This document shows positions 56,524 to 64,000 of a DNA stretch of 64,000 bases, piece by piece. Source of the DNA: Acidisphaera sp. (lineage in GTDB: Bacteria > Pseudomonadota > Alphaproteobacteria > Acetobacterales > Acetobacteraceae); NCBI GenBank assembly GCA_019240635.1, contig JAFAYA010000040.1, forward strand, positions 1 to 64,000, read 5' to 3'. The position numbers and the translations under genes were made by a program. The first letter of the stretch is position 1. The number at the start of each line of letters is the position of its first letter. The notes under the pieces are model-generated. The model did not search any database and was not told where the DNA came from. It was given only the letters and a program-made list of their open reading frames with translations.

Positions 56524-56571
56524 GGCGCGGCTACCTTCGCGGCGCGGCAGCTCAAGCCGGAGGAGCGAAGA

Positions 56572-58113
56572 TCAGGCCGCCAGGGAAACATTCCAGAACG
56601 CCGGCGGCTGCGCCGGCGTGAAGTCTTGCAGCTTCGTGCTGATGCCGTAGAGCAGCTTGTAGTAGCCGATCAGCAGGCTGGGCACCTGGCTGTAGAACAG
56701 CTCGTGCATGCGCCGCCACGCCGCCAGCTTCGCCTCCGTGTTCGGCGCGGTGACAAAATTTTCCAGCGCCGCGCGCTTCTCGGGCGTGTCCCACCATCCC
56801 GCGTAGTTCGGGTTGAAGATGCTGAAGAAAGTAGGATCCGGCATGATCGGGCTGGACGTGACGAACGCCTCCCAACTGGTCGGGTCGTTGCGCTTCTGCA
56901 AGAGCGTCGCCCAGTCCATCACCTGCACATCGACCGTGAATCCGGCATCCTGCAGATTGGCGCCGGCCACCTGGGCGGCCTTGTACATATAGTCGTACTG
57001 GGTGGTCGTGAAGATGCGGAACGGCTGGCCCTTGTAGCCCGCCGCCTTCAGCATCGCCCTCGCCTTGGCCGGGTCGTGCGTGTCGTAGCCCGGCGTGTCC
57101 GCGACAAAATAGTCGGTGCCCTTCGGGTAGATCGAGCCGGTGGCGGTCCACAGCGACGGCGGGCCGAACGCCGCGGCCAGCATGTCGCCCGGCACGGCCG
57201 CCGCCAGCGCCGCCTGACGGATGCGCAGGTCGGAGGTGAGCCCCGCCTTGGTGTTCATCGCCAGCAGTACCCAGCCCGGCGTGATCATCGTGCCCTGCTG
57301 CAGCCCGGGCTTGCCGGCAAGCTGCTGGTAGCTTTCGGTCGTCAGCACATCCGCGAAATGATATTCGCCGGAGATCAGTCCATCGGCGCGCGTGGTCGGG
57401 TTGCCGACCGGAATGAAGCGCAGCTCGTCGACGTTTGCGGTGCGCGCGCCGACAAAACCGTTCGGCTTGCCCGGCGGCGAGGCGTATTTGTCGAAGCGCG
57501 CGACCCGGATATAGCGGTCCGGCACGTGCTCGAGCAGGCGATATGGGCCGGTGCCGACAAATTTTTCCAACGGCCCGCTCGCCGCGGCGATGGCCTTCGG
57601 CATGATCGCGGAGGCGCCGTTGAACAGCGCGAGCAGGATGATCAGGGGTGAGTAGGGCTGCTTCAGCGCGATCTGCACGGTGTGCGGATCCGGTGCGCTG
57701 AGCGCCTCGACGGAGGGTGCCGCGGCCTGGGCGCGCGGCGACAGCTTCAGCCACCGCTGTAGTGACGCGACCACGTCGTCGGCCGTCATGACGCTGCCGT
57801 CGTGGAACGGCACGTTCTCCCGCAGCGGTATCGTGTACCGCTTGCCGTCTTCGCTGATCTGCGGCATCGCGGCGGCCAGCACCGGGGCGACGTGAAACGA
57901 CGGATCGCAGGCATACAGTGTCTCGAAAAAATGCTGGTCGATCTCGTTGACCAGGTCGGCCAACGTGGTCATCGGATCGAGCACGCCGGGCTCGCCGATC
58001 ACGGCGATATTGGCGGCGTGTGCGCCCTGCGCCGCGGCGAAGCGCGTCGGCATAACCGCGGCGGCAGCCGCGGCGAGCAGCAGCCGGCGCTCCGGCGAAA
58101 CCAGCTTTTCCAT
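56572..58113 (-). CDS. Peptide-type ABC transporter substrate-binding protein (SBP_bac_5)
   Basis: LDPMTTLADLVNEIDQHFFETLYACDPSFHVAPVLAAAMPQISEDGKRYTIPLRENVPFHDGSVMTADDV. Confidence 0.94.
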   Translation of the reverse strand: MEKLVSPERRLLLAAAAAAVMPTRFAAAQGAHAANIAVIGEPGVLDPMTTLADLVNEIDQHFFETLYACDPSFHVAPVLAAAMPQISEDGKRYTIPLRENVPFHDGSVMTADDVVASLQRWLKLSPRAQAAAPSVEALSAPDPHTVQIALKQPYSPLIILLALFNGASAIMPKAIAAASGPLEKFVGTGPYRLLEHVPDRYIRVARFDKYASPPGKPNGFVGARTANVDELRFIPVGNPTTRADGLISGEYHFADVLTTESYQQLAGKPGLQQGTMITPGWVLLAMNTKAGLTSDLRIRQAALAAAVPGDMLAAAFGPPSLWTATGSIYPKGTDYFVADTPGYDTHDPAKARAMLKAAGYKGQPFRIFTTTQYDYMYKAAQVAGANLQDAGFTVDVQVMDWATLLQKRNDPTSWEAFVTSSPIMPDPTFFSIFNPNYAGWWDTPEKRAALENFVTAPNTEAKLAAWRRMHELFYSQVPSLLIGYYKLLYGISTKLQDFTPAQPPAFWNVSLAA

Positions 58114-58164
58114 CGCGTCCTCTCGTTCCGGCCGGCGATGCCCGAGGATAGGTCGCCGGCCGAC

Positions 58165-58178
58165 TTTCGCAAAAGAAA
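58165..58178. promoter_or_regulatory. Degenerate candidate operator TTTCGCAAAAGAAA
   Basis: TTTC-N6-GAAA arrangement, same arms and spacing as 58872-58887; upstream of the SBP start at 58113. Confidence 0.4.
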
Positions 58179-58198
58179 TACCGAAGGCTCCCGCCGGT

Positions 58199-58834
58199 TC
58201 AGCCCGGGCGGCGCCGCCGTGCCGGCGCCTGCGCCGCCGGGTCGGCCGGCGAGATCGCGATCACGTTGATGATCGCGGCCTTCGCCCGCCCGACCCGCAG
58301 GAAAGCGTGGCCGACCCGGCTGTCGAAATACGCGGAATCGCCGGTATGCAGGATGGCAGGCGGATGGCCGATCCGGTGCAGCGCCACCGTGCCCGAGGCG
58401 ACCCAGACGAACTCCTCGCCGGGGTGGCTGTTGAATGGCCCGAACGCCTCCAGCGTGGCGGTCTTCACCTCGGTCAGCAGCGGCACCATGCGCTTGCCCG
58501 AAACCTCCGCGCACAGATATTCGTAGCGGTAGTTCTCGCCCGCGACCTGCCGGCCGCCGCGGCGCAGCGTCAGGCCGAGCACGCCATCCAGCCGCGCCAC
58601 CGGCGCCTCGGCGAGCAGTTCGGCGATGTCGATCTGCAGTCCGCCGGCGATCTTCAGCAGGCTTTCGTAGGTCAGGGAAATCTGCCGGTTCTCGACCTTC
58701 GAGAGGGTGGAGACGGCCAGCCGCACGCGCCCGGCCATCTCCTGCAAGGTCCAGCCGCGCGCCTTGCGCAGATGGCGGAGCCTGCCGCCCAGGTCGATCC
58801 CGCCCTCGCTCGCCGCGTCGGTTCTTGCCCGCAT
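58199..58834 (-). CDS. XRE family regulator with C-terminal cupin
   Basis: LGGRLRHLRKARGWTLQEMAGRVRLAVSTLSKVENRQISLTYESLLKIAGGL HTH plus NSHPGEEFVWVASGTVALHRIG cupin. Confidence 0.92.
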   Translation of the reverse strand: MRARTDAASEGGIDLGGRLRHLRKARGWTLQEMAGRVRLAVSTLSKVENRQISLTYESLLKIAGGLQIDIAELLAEAPVARLDGVLGLTLRRGGRQVAGENYRYEYLCAEVSGKRMVPLLTEVKTATLEAFGPFNSHPGEEFVWVASGTVALHRIGHPPAILHTGDSAYFDSRVGHAFLRVGRAKAAIINVIAISPADPAAQAPARRRRPG

Positions 58835-58871
58835 GCCGCCATCCTGACCGCCCGCATTGCCGGGCCCGTCG

Positions 58872-58887
58872 TTTTCTAATAGGAAAA
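58872..58887. promoter_or_regulatory. Candidate XRE-cupin operator TTTTCTAATAGGAAAA
   Basis: TTTTC-N6-GAAAA dyad between the divergent regulator and DAPAL-like gene; 15-mer repeated exactly at 62688-62702. Confidence 0.65.
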
Positions 58888-58892
58888 GCCGC

Positions 58893-60026
58893 ATGCCGCC
58901 ACCGACCGCGCGCCTCGAGCTGAACCGGCAGAGACAAGCCGATCCCGCAGCCGTCGCCGCGCTTGTCACGCGAGCGGCGTTGCGCGCGGCGGCGCGGGCG
59001 ATCGCCGACTGGGCGGAATACCGGCCGACGCCGACCCGACCGCTGCCGGGCCTCGCCGCCCGGCTCGGCGTGGCCGAGGTCGCGGTCAAGCTGGAAGGCG
59101 AGCGCTTCGCGGTCGGCAGCTTCAAGGCGCTGGGTCCGCCCTACGCGCTGCAACGCGAGCTGCGCCGCCGCGGCGGCGCGCCCAATGGCTGGACCGCGGT
59201 CGCCGCGACCTCCGGCAATCACGGCCGCGCGCTGGCCTGGGGCGCGGCGCGGCTCGGCGCGCGCGCCTGCATCTTCATGTCGGCGCACGTCTCGCCAGGC
59301 AGGGCCGAGGCCATCGGCCGGTTCGGTGCCGACGTTGTGCGCGTGCCCGGCGATTTCGACGCGGCGTCGCAAGCCGCGGCCGAGGCGGGACGCCGCCCGC
59401 GGCATCTGCTGATCGGCGACCTGCCGGTGCAGGGCCGGATGGACATCGCGCGCGACACGATCTGCGGCTACGCGGTGCTGGGACAGGAGATACTCGCGCA
59501 GTGCGGCGAACCGCCGACGCATGTTTTCGTCGCGGCCGGCAACGGCTCGCTCGCCGCCGCGGTCTGCGCGCGGCTGCGGCTCGAGCCCGGGCTGCGCCAG
59601 CCCTGCATCTGCACGGTCGAGCCGACCGCGTCCGACGCGATCCGCCGGAGCCTGGCGGAGGGCGCCGCGGTGAGCCTGCCGGACGGCGCCTCGGTCATGG
59701 ACGGGTTGGTGGTCCGCGCGCCGGCGGCGGCCGCCTGGCCGATCCTGCGCTGCGGCCTCGACGCCGCACTGGCGATTCCCGACGCGGCGGCACTGCTGGC
59801 GCTGCGCGGGGCGGCCTCCGGCGCCTGGGGCGACGCGCCGCTCGCGATCGGCGAGACCGGCATCGCCGCCGTCGCCGGCCTGCTGCAAGCGGCCGGCGAT
59901 CCGATGATGGCGCGGGCGCTCGGCGTCGGCCCGACGAGCCGGTTGCTGGCGATCGCCTGCGAAGGGGTGACCGATCCCGACGTCCTCGCCCGTCTGCTCC
60001 ACGAAGCGGAGAGGGCGATGGCGTGA
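58893..60026 (+). CDS. PLP-dependent diaminopropionate ammonia-lyase/threonine dehydratase-like
   Basis: FAVGSFKALGPPYAL (PLP Lys); VAATSGNHGRALAWGAARLGARACIFM; PTHVFVAAGNGSLAAAV. Confidence 0.88.
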   Translation: MPPPTARLELNRQRQADPAAVAALVTRAALRAAARAIADWAEYRPTPTRPLPGLAARLGVAEVAVKLEGERFAVGSFKALGPPYALQRELRRRGGAPNGWTAVAATSGNHGRALAWGAARLGARACIFMSAHVSPGRAEAIGRFGADVVRVPGDFDAASQAAAEAGRRPRHLLIGDLPVQGRMDIARDTICGYAVLGQEILAQCGEPPTHVFVAAGNGSLAAAVCARLRLEPGLRQPCICTVEPTASDAIRRSLAEGAAVSLPDGASVMDGLVVRAPAAAAWPILRCGLDAALAIPDAAALLALRGAASGAWGDAPLAIGETGIAAVAGLLQAAGDPMMARALGVGPTSRLLAIACEGVTDPDVLARLLHEAERAMA

Positions 60027-60036
60027 GGATCGCGCC

Positions 60037-61512
60037 TTGAAGATCGCCTTGGGCGCGCTGCTGTTCGAGGGCAACACGTTTTCGCCGGTCGTGACCGATC
60101 GGCGCGACTTCGCGTCAAAATACCTGTTCGAGGGCGAGGCCATGCTGGCCGGCCTGGCCGGCAGCGGCACCGAGATCGCCGGCGCCGCCGCCGCCGCAAG
60201 CGCGACCGGTGCCGACATCCTGCCGCTGATCGCGACGCATGGCGGGGCCGGCGGGCGCGTCGCCGCGGCCTGCCACGCCGAGCTGAAAGCGACCTTGCTG
60301 CACCGGCTGGCGGCCGGCGGCGCGGTGGACGGCGTCTGCCTCGCGTTGCATGGCGCCTTCGTCGCCGAGGGGATCGACGACGTGGAGGGCGATCTGCTCG
60401 CCGCGGTGCGCGGCATCGCCGGCCGCGTGCCGATCGTGGTGAGCTGCGACCTGCACGCCCATGTCACCCAAGACATGCTGCGGCTCTGCGACGCGCTGAT
60501 CGGCTACCGCACCTACCCGCACGACGACGCGTACGAGACCGGCGAACGCGCGATGCGCCTGCTGCTCGACATCGTCGCCGGGCGGCTGCATCCGATTATG
60601 CGCGCCTGCCGTGCGCCGCTGCTGCTTCCGGCGCAGCGCCAACGCACCGCGGGCGATGGCCCGATGGCCGGCATCGTCGCGCTGGCGCGCCGGCTGGAGA
60701 CCGGGCCGGTGCGCGCGGTCAGCTATTTTCCCGTGCAGCCCTGGATGGATTTTCCGGCGATGGGCTTTACGACCGTCGCGGTCGGCGAGACCGAGGCGGC
60801 GACCGCCGAGGCGGCCGAGCGTGTCACCCGCGCCGCCTGGGAGGCGCGCCGCGCATTCCAGGTCGCGGTGCACGCGCCGGACGCGGCCATCGCCGCCGGC
60901 CTGCGCCAGCCCGGTCTGGCGGTGCTGGCGGACGCGGCGGATTGCGTGGGCGGCGGCGCCACGGGCGACAGCGCGGGCATCGCCGCCTGGCTGCGACAGC
61001 ACGCGCCCGAGGCGCCGGCGGCGCTGCACGTCGTCGACGCCGAGACGGTGCGCCAAGCGCAGCGTCACCGGCCCGGCGCACGCTTTCGCGCATCTCTCGG
61101 CAACAAGCTCGACCCGGCCTATGGCACGCCGGTACCGCTGGATGTCGAGCTGGTCTCTCTCTCCGACGGACGGTTCCGTTATGCCGGCGGGCTGATGCGC
61201 GGCGTGGAGGCAACCACCGGTCCCACGGCGGTTCTGCAGTCCGGTGCACTGACCATCGTGGCGGGCTCGCTCTCCGCCTACGAATACGCCGACGAGGTCT
61301 TTGCCGCCAACGGCGTCGACGTGCGCACCAAAAAATTCGTCGTGGTGAAAAACCCGATGAACTACCAGCCGGCCTATGCGGGGGCGGCGCAGTACGTGCT
61401 CGACACGCCCGGCCCGACCACGCCGAATCTGGCCCGCCTGCCATGGGGGCGGCTGGACCGGCCAACCTATCCGATCGATCCGGATTGTCCGCCGTCGTTC
61501 GTGCGGATGTGA
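60037..61512 (+). CDS. M81 family (MlrC-like) metallopeptidase, TTG start
   Basis: KIALGALLFEGNTFSPVVTDRRDF; VSCDLHAHVTQDML; GYRTYPHDDAYETGERA; DCVGGGATGDS. Confidence 0.88.
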   Translation: MKIALGALLFEGNTFSPVVTDRRDFASKYLFEGEAMLAGLAGSGTEIAGAAAAASATGADILPLIATHGGAGGRVAAACHAELKATLLHRLAAGGAVDGVCLALHGAFVAEGIDDVEGDLLAAVRGIAGRVPIVVSCDLHAHVTQDMLRLCDALIGYRTYPHDDAYETGERAMRLLLDIVAGRLHPIMRACRAPLLLPAQRQRTAGDGPMAGIVALARRLETGPVRAVSYFPVQPWMDFPAMGFTTVAVGETEAATAEAAERVTRAAWEARRAFQVAVHAPDAAIAAGLRQPGLAVLADAADCVGGGATGDSAGIAAWLRQHAPEAPAALHVVDAETVRQAQRHRPGARFRASLGNKLDPAYGTPVPLDVELVSLSDGRFRYAGGLMRGVEATTGPTAVLQSGALTIVAGSLSAYEYADEVFAANGVDVRTKKFVVVKNPMNYQPAYAGAAQYVLDTPGPTTPNLARLPWGRLDRPTYPIDPDCPPSFVRM

Positions 61513-62741
61513 CGCAGTCCCGGCGGGCGCTGAACGTCGCCGACTTGCGTGAGGCGGCCCGGCGGAGCTTGCCGCGGGCGCTGTTCGAGTTCATCGACCG
61601 GGGCACGGAGGACGAGGTGGCGCTGCGCGAGAACCGCCTCGCCTTCGAGCGAATCCGCCTGCGGCCGCGCGTCGGCGTGGACGTGTCCATCCGCTCGCAA
61701 GCCGTGTCGCTGTTCGGCCGCGAACAGGCGATGCCGCTCGCCGTCGCGCCGACCGGGATTGCGCCGCTCGCCTGGTTCGACGGCGAGGTCGCGGTCGCGC
61801 GCGCCGCGGCGGCGGCCGGAATACCCTTCGCCATCGCCACGGCTTCGCTGACCGCGATGGAGCGGCTGGCGGCGGAGGCGGGTGGGCGGCTATGGTTCCA
61901 GCTCTACGCCTTCACCGACGCCCGCATCACTGTCGGCCTGATCGAGCGGGCGCGGGCCGCCGGATTCGAGGCGCTGATCGTCACGCTGGACACGCCGGTC
62001 TTTCCCAACCGCGAATACAACCTGCGCAACGGCTTCGCGGTGCCCGTGCGCATGAGCCCGCGCCTGGCGCTGGACGTGCTCGGGCATCCCGGCTGGCTGA
62101 TGTCGGTGCTGCTCCGCTATCGGCTGAGGGGCGGACTGCCGGTCAGCGCCAACCTGCCGGAGCCGTATCGCCGGCTGATCGCGCGTGACCCGGACGCGGT
62201 GGCCGCGTCGCGCAGCGCCGCGCTGACCTGGGAGGATGTCCGGGCTATCCGGGACCGCTGGCCCGGCATCTTCATGGTCAAGGGGATCATGCGCAGCGAC
62301 GACGCAAGGCGCGCCGTCGTCTGCGGCGCCGACGCCATCATCGTCTCCAACCACGGCGGCCGCACTCTCGACAGCGCCCTGGCGCCGATCGACGCGCTGC
62401 CCGGGATCGCCGATTGCGTGGGAGATGCGGCGACGGTGCTGATGGATGGCGGCGTCCGGCGCGGCAGCGACGTCGTGAAGGCGCTCGCCCGCGGCGCGCG
62501 GGCGGTGCTGGTCGGCCGCGCGCCGCTCTACGGCGTGGCGGCGGGCGGCCAGGCCGGGGCGGCGCATGCGCTGGCCCTGCTGCGCCGGGAGATCGACCTC
62601 TGCCTCGCCCTGGCCGGCTGTCCGCGCGCGGCGGAGATCTCGGCCGAGCTGCTCGCGGATTGCAGACGGGCGGTATCGTGTCCAGAATTTTCTAATAGGA
62701 AACAGGCGGGCGGCGATGCGTGGCGTACACCTCGAGGCTGA
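61509..62741 (+). CDS. FMN-dependent alpha-hydroxy-acid dehydrogenase
   Basis: ALFEFIDRGTEDEVALRENRLAFERIRLRPR; DAIIVSNHGGRTLDSALAPIDALPGI; LMDGGVRRGSDVVKALARGA. Confidence 0.93.
   Translation: MTQSRRALNVADLREAARRSLPRALFEFIDRGTEDEVALRENRLAFERIRLRPRVGVDVSIRSQAVSLFGREQAMPLAVAPTGIAPLAWFDGEVAVARAAAAAGIPFAIATASLTAMERLAAEAGGRLWFQLYAFTDARITVGLIERARAAGFEALIVTLDTPVFPNREYNLRNGFAVPVRMSPRLALDVLGHPGWLMSVLLRYRLRGGLPVSANLPEPYRRLIARDPDAVAASRSAALTWEDVRAIRDRWPGIFMVKGIMRSDDARRAVVCGADAIIVSNHGGRTLDSALAPIDALPGIADCVGDAATVLMDGGVRRGSDVVKALARGARAVLVGRAPLYGVAAGGQAGAAHALALLRREIDLCLALAGCPRAAEISAELLADCRRAVSCPEFSNRKQAGGDAWRTPRG
62688..62702. promoter_or_regulatory. Candidate XRE-cupin operator TTTTCTAATAGGAAA (second exact copy)
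   Basis: Identical 15-mer to 58872-58886, inside the 3' end of the preceding ORF and 13 nt before the deacylase ATG. Confidence 0.6.
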
Positions 62742-63720
62742 TGTCGACCGCCGCGGCCGCTCGCTCGGCTGGCTCCGGGCGGAGTGGTCGAACGATCGTT
62801 CGGGCTACGGCACCGTCGCCACGCCGGTCGTGGTGATCGGCAACGGGCCCGGCCCGACCCTGCTGCTGATCGCCGGCACGCACGGCGACGAATACGAAGG
62901 CCAGGTGGCGCTGGCGCGGCTGGCGCGCGCGCTCGACCCGGCCCGGCTGCGCGGGCGCGTGCTGCTGCTGCCGGCGCTCAATCGCATGGCGGTGCAGGCC
63001 GGCGCCCGGCTCTCGCCGGTGGATCGCGGCAACCTGAACCGGCTGTTCGGTGTCGGCGCGCAGACGCCCACCGGCCTGCTCGCGACGTTCCTGGAACGGG
63101 AGCTGATCCCGCTCGCCGACGCGGTGCTCGACCTGCATTCCGGCGGACGCTCCATGCGCTACGTGCCGAGCGTGTTCGTGCAGGATGCGGCGGAGGCCGC
63201 GCTGTGGCAGCGCACGCGCGGCATCGTCGCCGCCTTCGGCGCGCCCTGGTGCTTCGTCAAGCCGAAGGACCCGAGCGAGACGACGATGCTCGGCGCCTGC
63301 GGGCGGGCCGGCGTGGCCTACCTCTCGACGGAGCTGGGCGGCGGCGAGCGGCTCGACCCAGTGTTGCTGGCGCTTGCCGAGGCGGGCTGCATGCGCGTCG
63401 CCGCGGCGCTCGGCATGATGCAGCCGCCGGAGGGCCGCGGGGAGACCGTGCGCTGGCTGAGCGTGCCGGGCGAGAGCCACTACGTGTACGCGCCGTGCGG
63501 CGGCGTGTTCCAGGCCGAGGCGGCGCTCGGGGCGGAGGTGGGGCGCGGCGACTGCGTCGGGCTCGTACATACGCCGGAGGACCCGCTGCGCGAGCCGGTG
63601 CCCGTGCATTTCCGCCAAGACGGCGTGTTCGTCTGCCGACGGACCACGGCGCGCGTCGAACCCGGGGATTGTCTCGGGCATCTCGGCGTCGCGCTGCCGG
63701 ACATCAAGGGATCGGGTTAG
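62716..63720 (+). CDS. Succinylglutamate desuccinylase/aspartoacylase family deacylase (DoeB/EutE-like)
   Basis: LLLIAGTHGDEYEGQVALARLARAL; LSPVDRGNLNRLFG; DAVLDLHSGGRSMRYVPSV; YLSTELGGG. Confidence 0.9.
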   Translation: MRGVHLEADVDRRGRSLGWLRAEWSNDRSGYGTVATPVVVIGNGPGPTLLLIAGTHGDEYEGQVALARLARALDPARLRGRVLLLPALNRMAVQAGARLSPVDRGNLNRLFGVGAQTPTGLLATFLERELIPLADAVLDLHSGGRSMRYVPSVFVQDAAEAALWQRTRGIVAAFGAPWCFVKPKDPSETTMLGACGRAGVAYLSTELGGGERLDPVLLALAEAGCMRVAAALGMMQPPEGRGETVRWLSVPGESHYVYAPCGGVFQAEAALGAEVGRGDCVGLVHTPEDPLREPVPVHFRQDGVFVCRRTTARVEPGDCLGHLGVALPDIKGSG

Positions 63721-64000
63721 GCAGCGCCTCGCCGCGAAAGAATGCGCGCAGATTGGCGATGATGATCGCCGCCGTCTCCCGCCAGGTCTCTCGCGTGCCG
63801 CCGCGATGCGGTGCGAGGACGACGTTGCGGCACGCCAGCAGGGCCTCGGGAACCGCCGGCTCGGCCTCGAACACGTCCAGGCCGGCGCCGCCGATCTCGC
63901 CCGCTTGCAGTGCCTCCATCAGTGCCGCCTCGTCGATGCTGCTGCCGCGCCCGAGATTGACGACGAGTCCGCCGGGGCCAAGCGCCCGCAGCACCGCGCG
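63704..64000 (-). CDS. D-2-hydroxyacid dehydrogenase, C-terminal part (runs off window end)
   Basis: MLRALGPGGLVVNLGRGSSIDEAALMEALQAGEIGGAGLDVFEAEPAVPEALLACRNVVLAPHRGG. Confidence 0.92.
   Translation of the reverse strand, partial: RAVLRALGPGGLVVNLGRGSSIDEAALMEALQAGEIGGAGLDVFEAEPAVPEALLACRNVVLAPHRGGTRETWRETAAIIIANLRAFFRGEALPNPIP

Overview
A 64 kb, high-GC chromosomal window from an alphaproteobacterium, probably Rhodospirillales/Acetobacteraceae (inferred from the TrcR/DUF1013, YdcH, Hint_2 and rpsA-sppA-ihfB context). Core genes: icd, purE-purK, DUF465, DUF1013 and rpsA-sppA-ihfB-lapA. Accessory blocks: (i) a GntR-regulated cluster with a peptide-type SBP and two permeases but no ATPase, a GMC oxidoreductase, an alpha/beta hydrolase and an LLM flavin monooxygenase (6.3-14.5 kb); (ii) a complete Tad/Flp pilus locus (14.5-26.6 kb), including a Flp pilin too short for the supplied ORF track; (iii) a mixed region with a Hint-domain protein, AcpA-like phosphatase, MazEF-like pair, SLC13 permease, ferritin-like protein, frame-disrupted serine hydrolase, L,D-transpeptidase, MctP-type symporter and a giant GH99-like/GT4/GT2 fusion; (iv) a catabolic island (52.6-64 kb) with a complete peptide-type ABC transporter, an XRE-cupin regulator, a DAPAL-like lyase, a divergent M81 (MlrC-like) peptidase, an alpha-hydroxy-acid dehydrogenase and a DoeB/EutE-like deacylase. 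The strongest non-annotation signals are a shared operator-like sequence, TTTTCTAATAGGAAA, before two genes of the catabolic island with a degenerate third site before its ABC operon; repeated GGTATAC sites in the GntR cluster; nested hairpin or MITE-like intergenic elements at 27.97-28.13, 29.93-30.08 and 42.5-42.6 kb; G-rich intergenic repeats; and a candidate sRNA with terminator at 37.8-37.94 kb. All assignments come from reading the sequence and translations; no database search was run.
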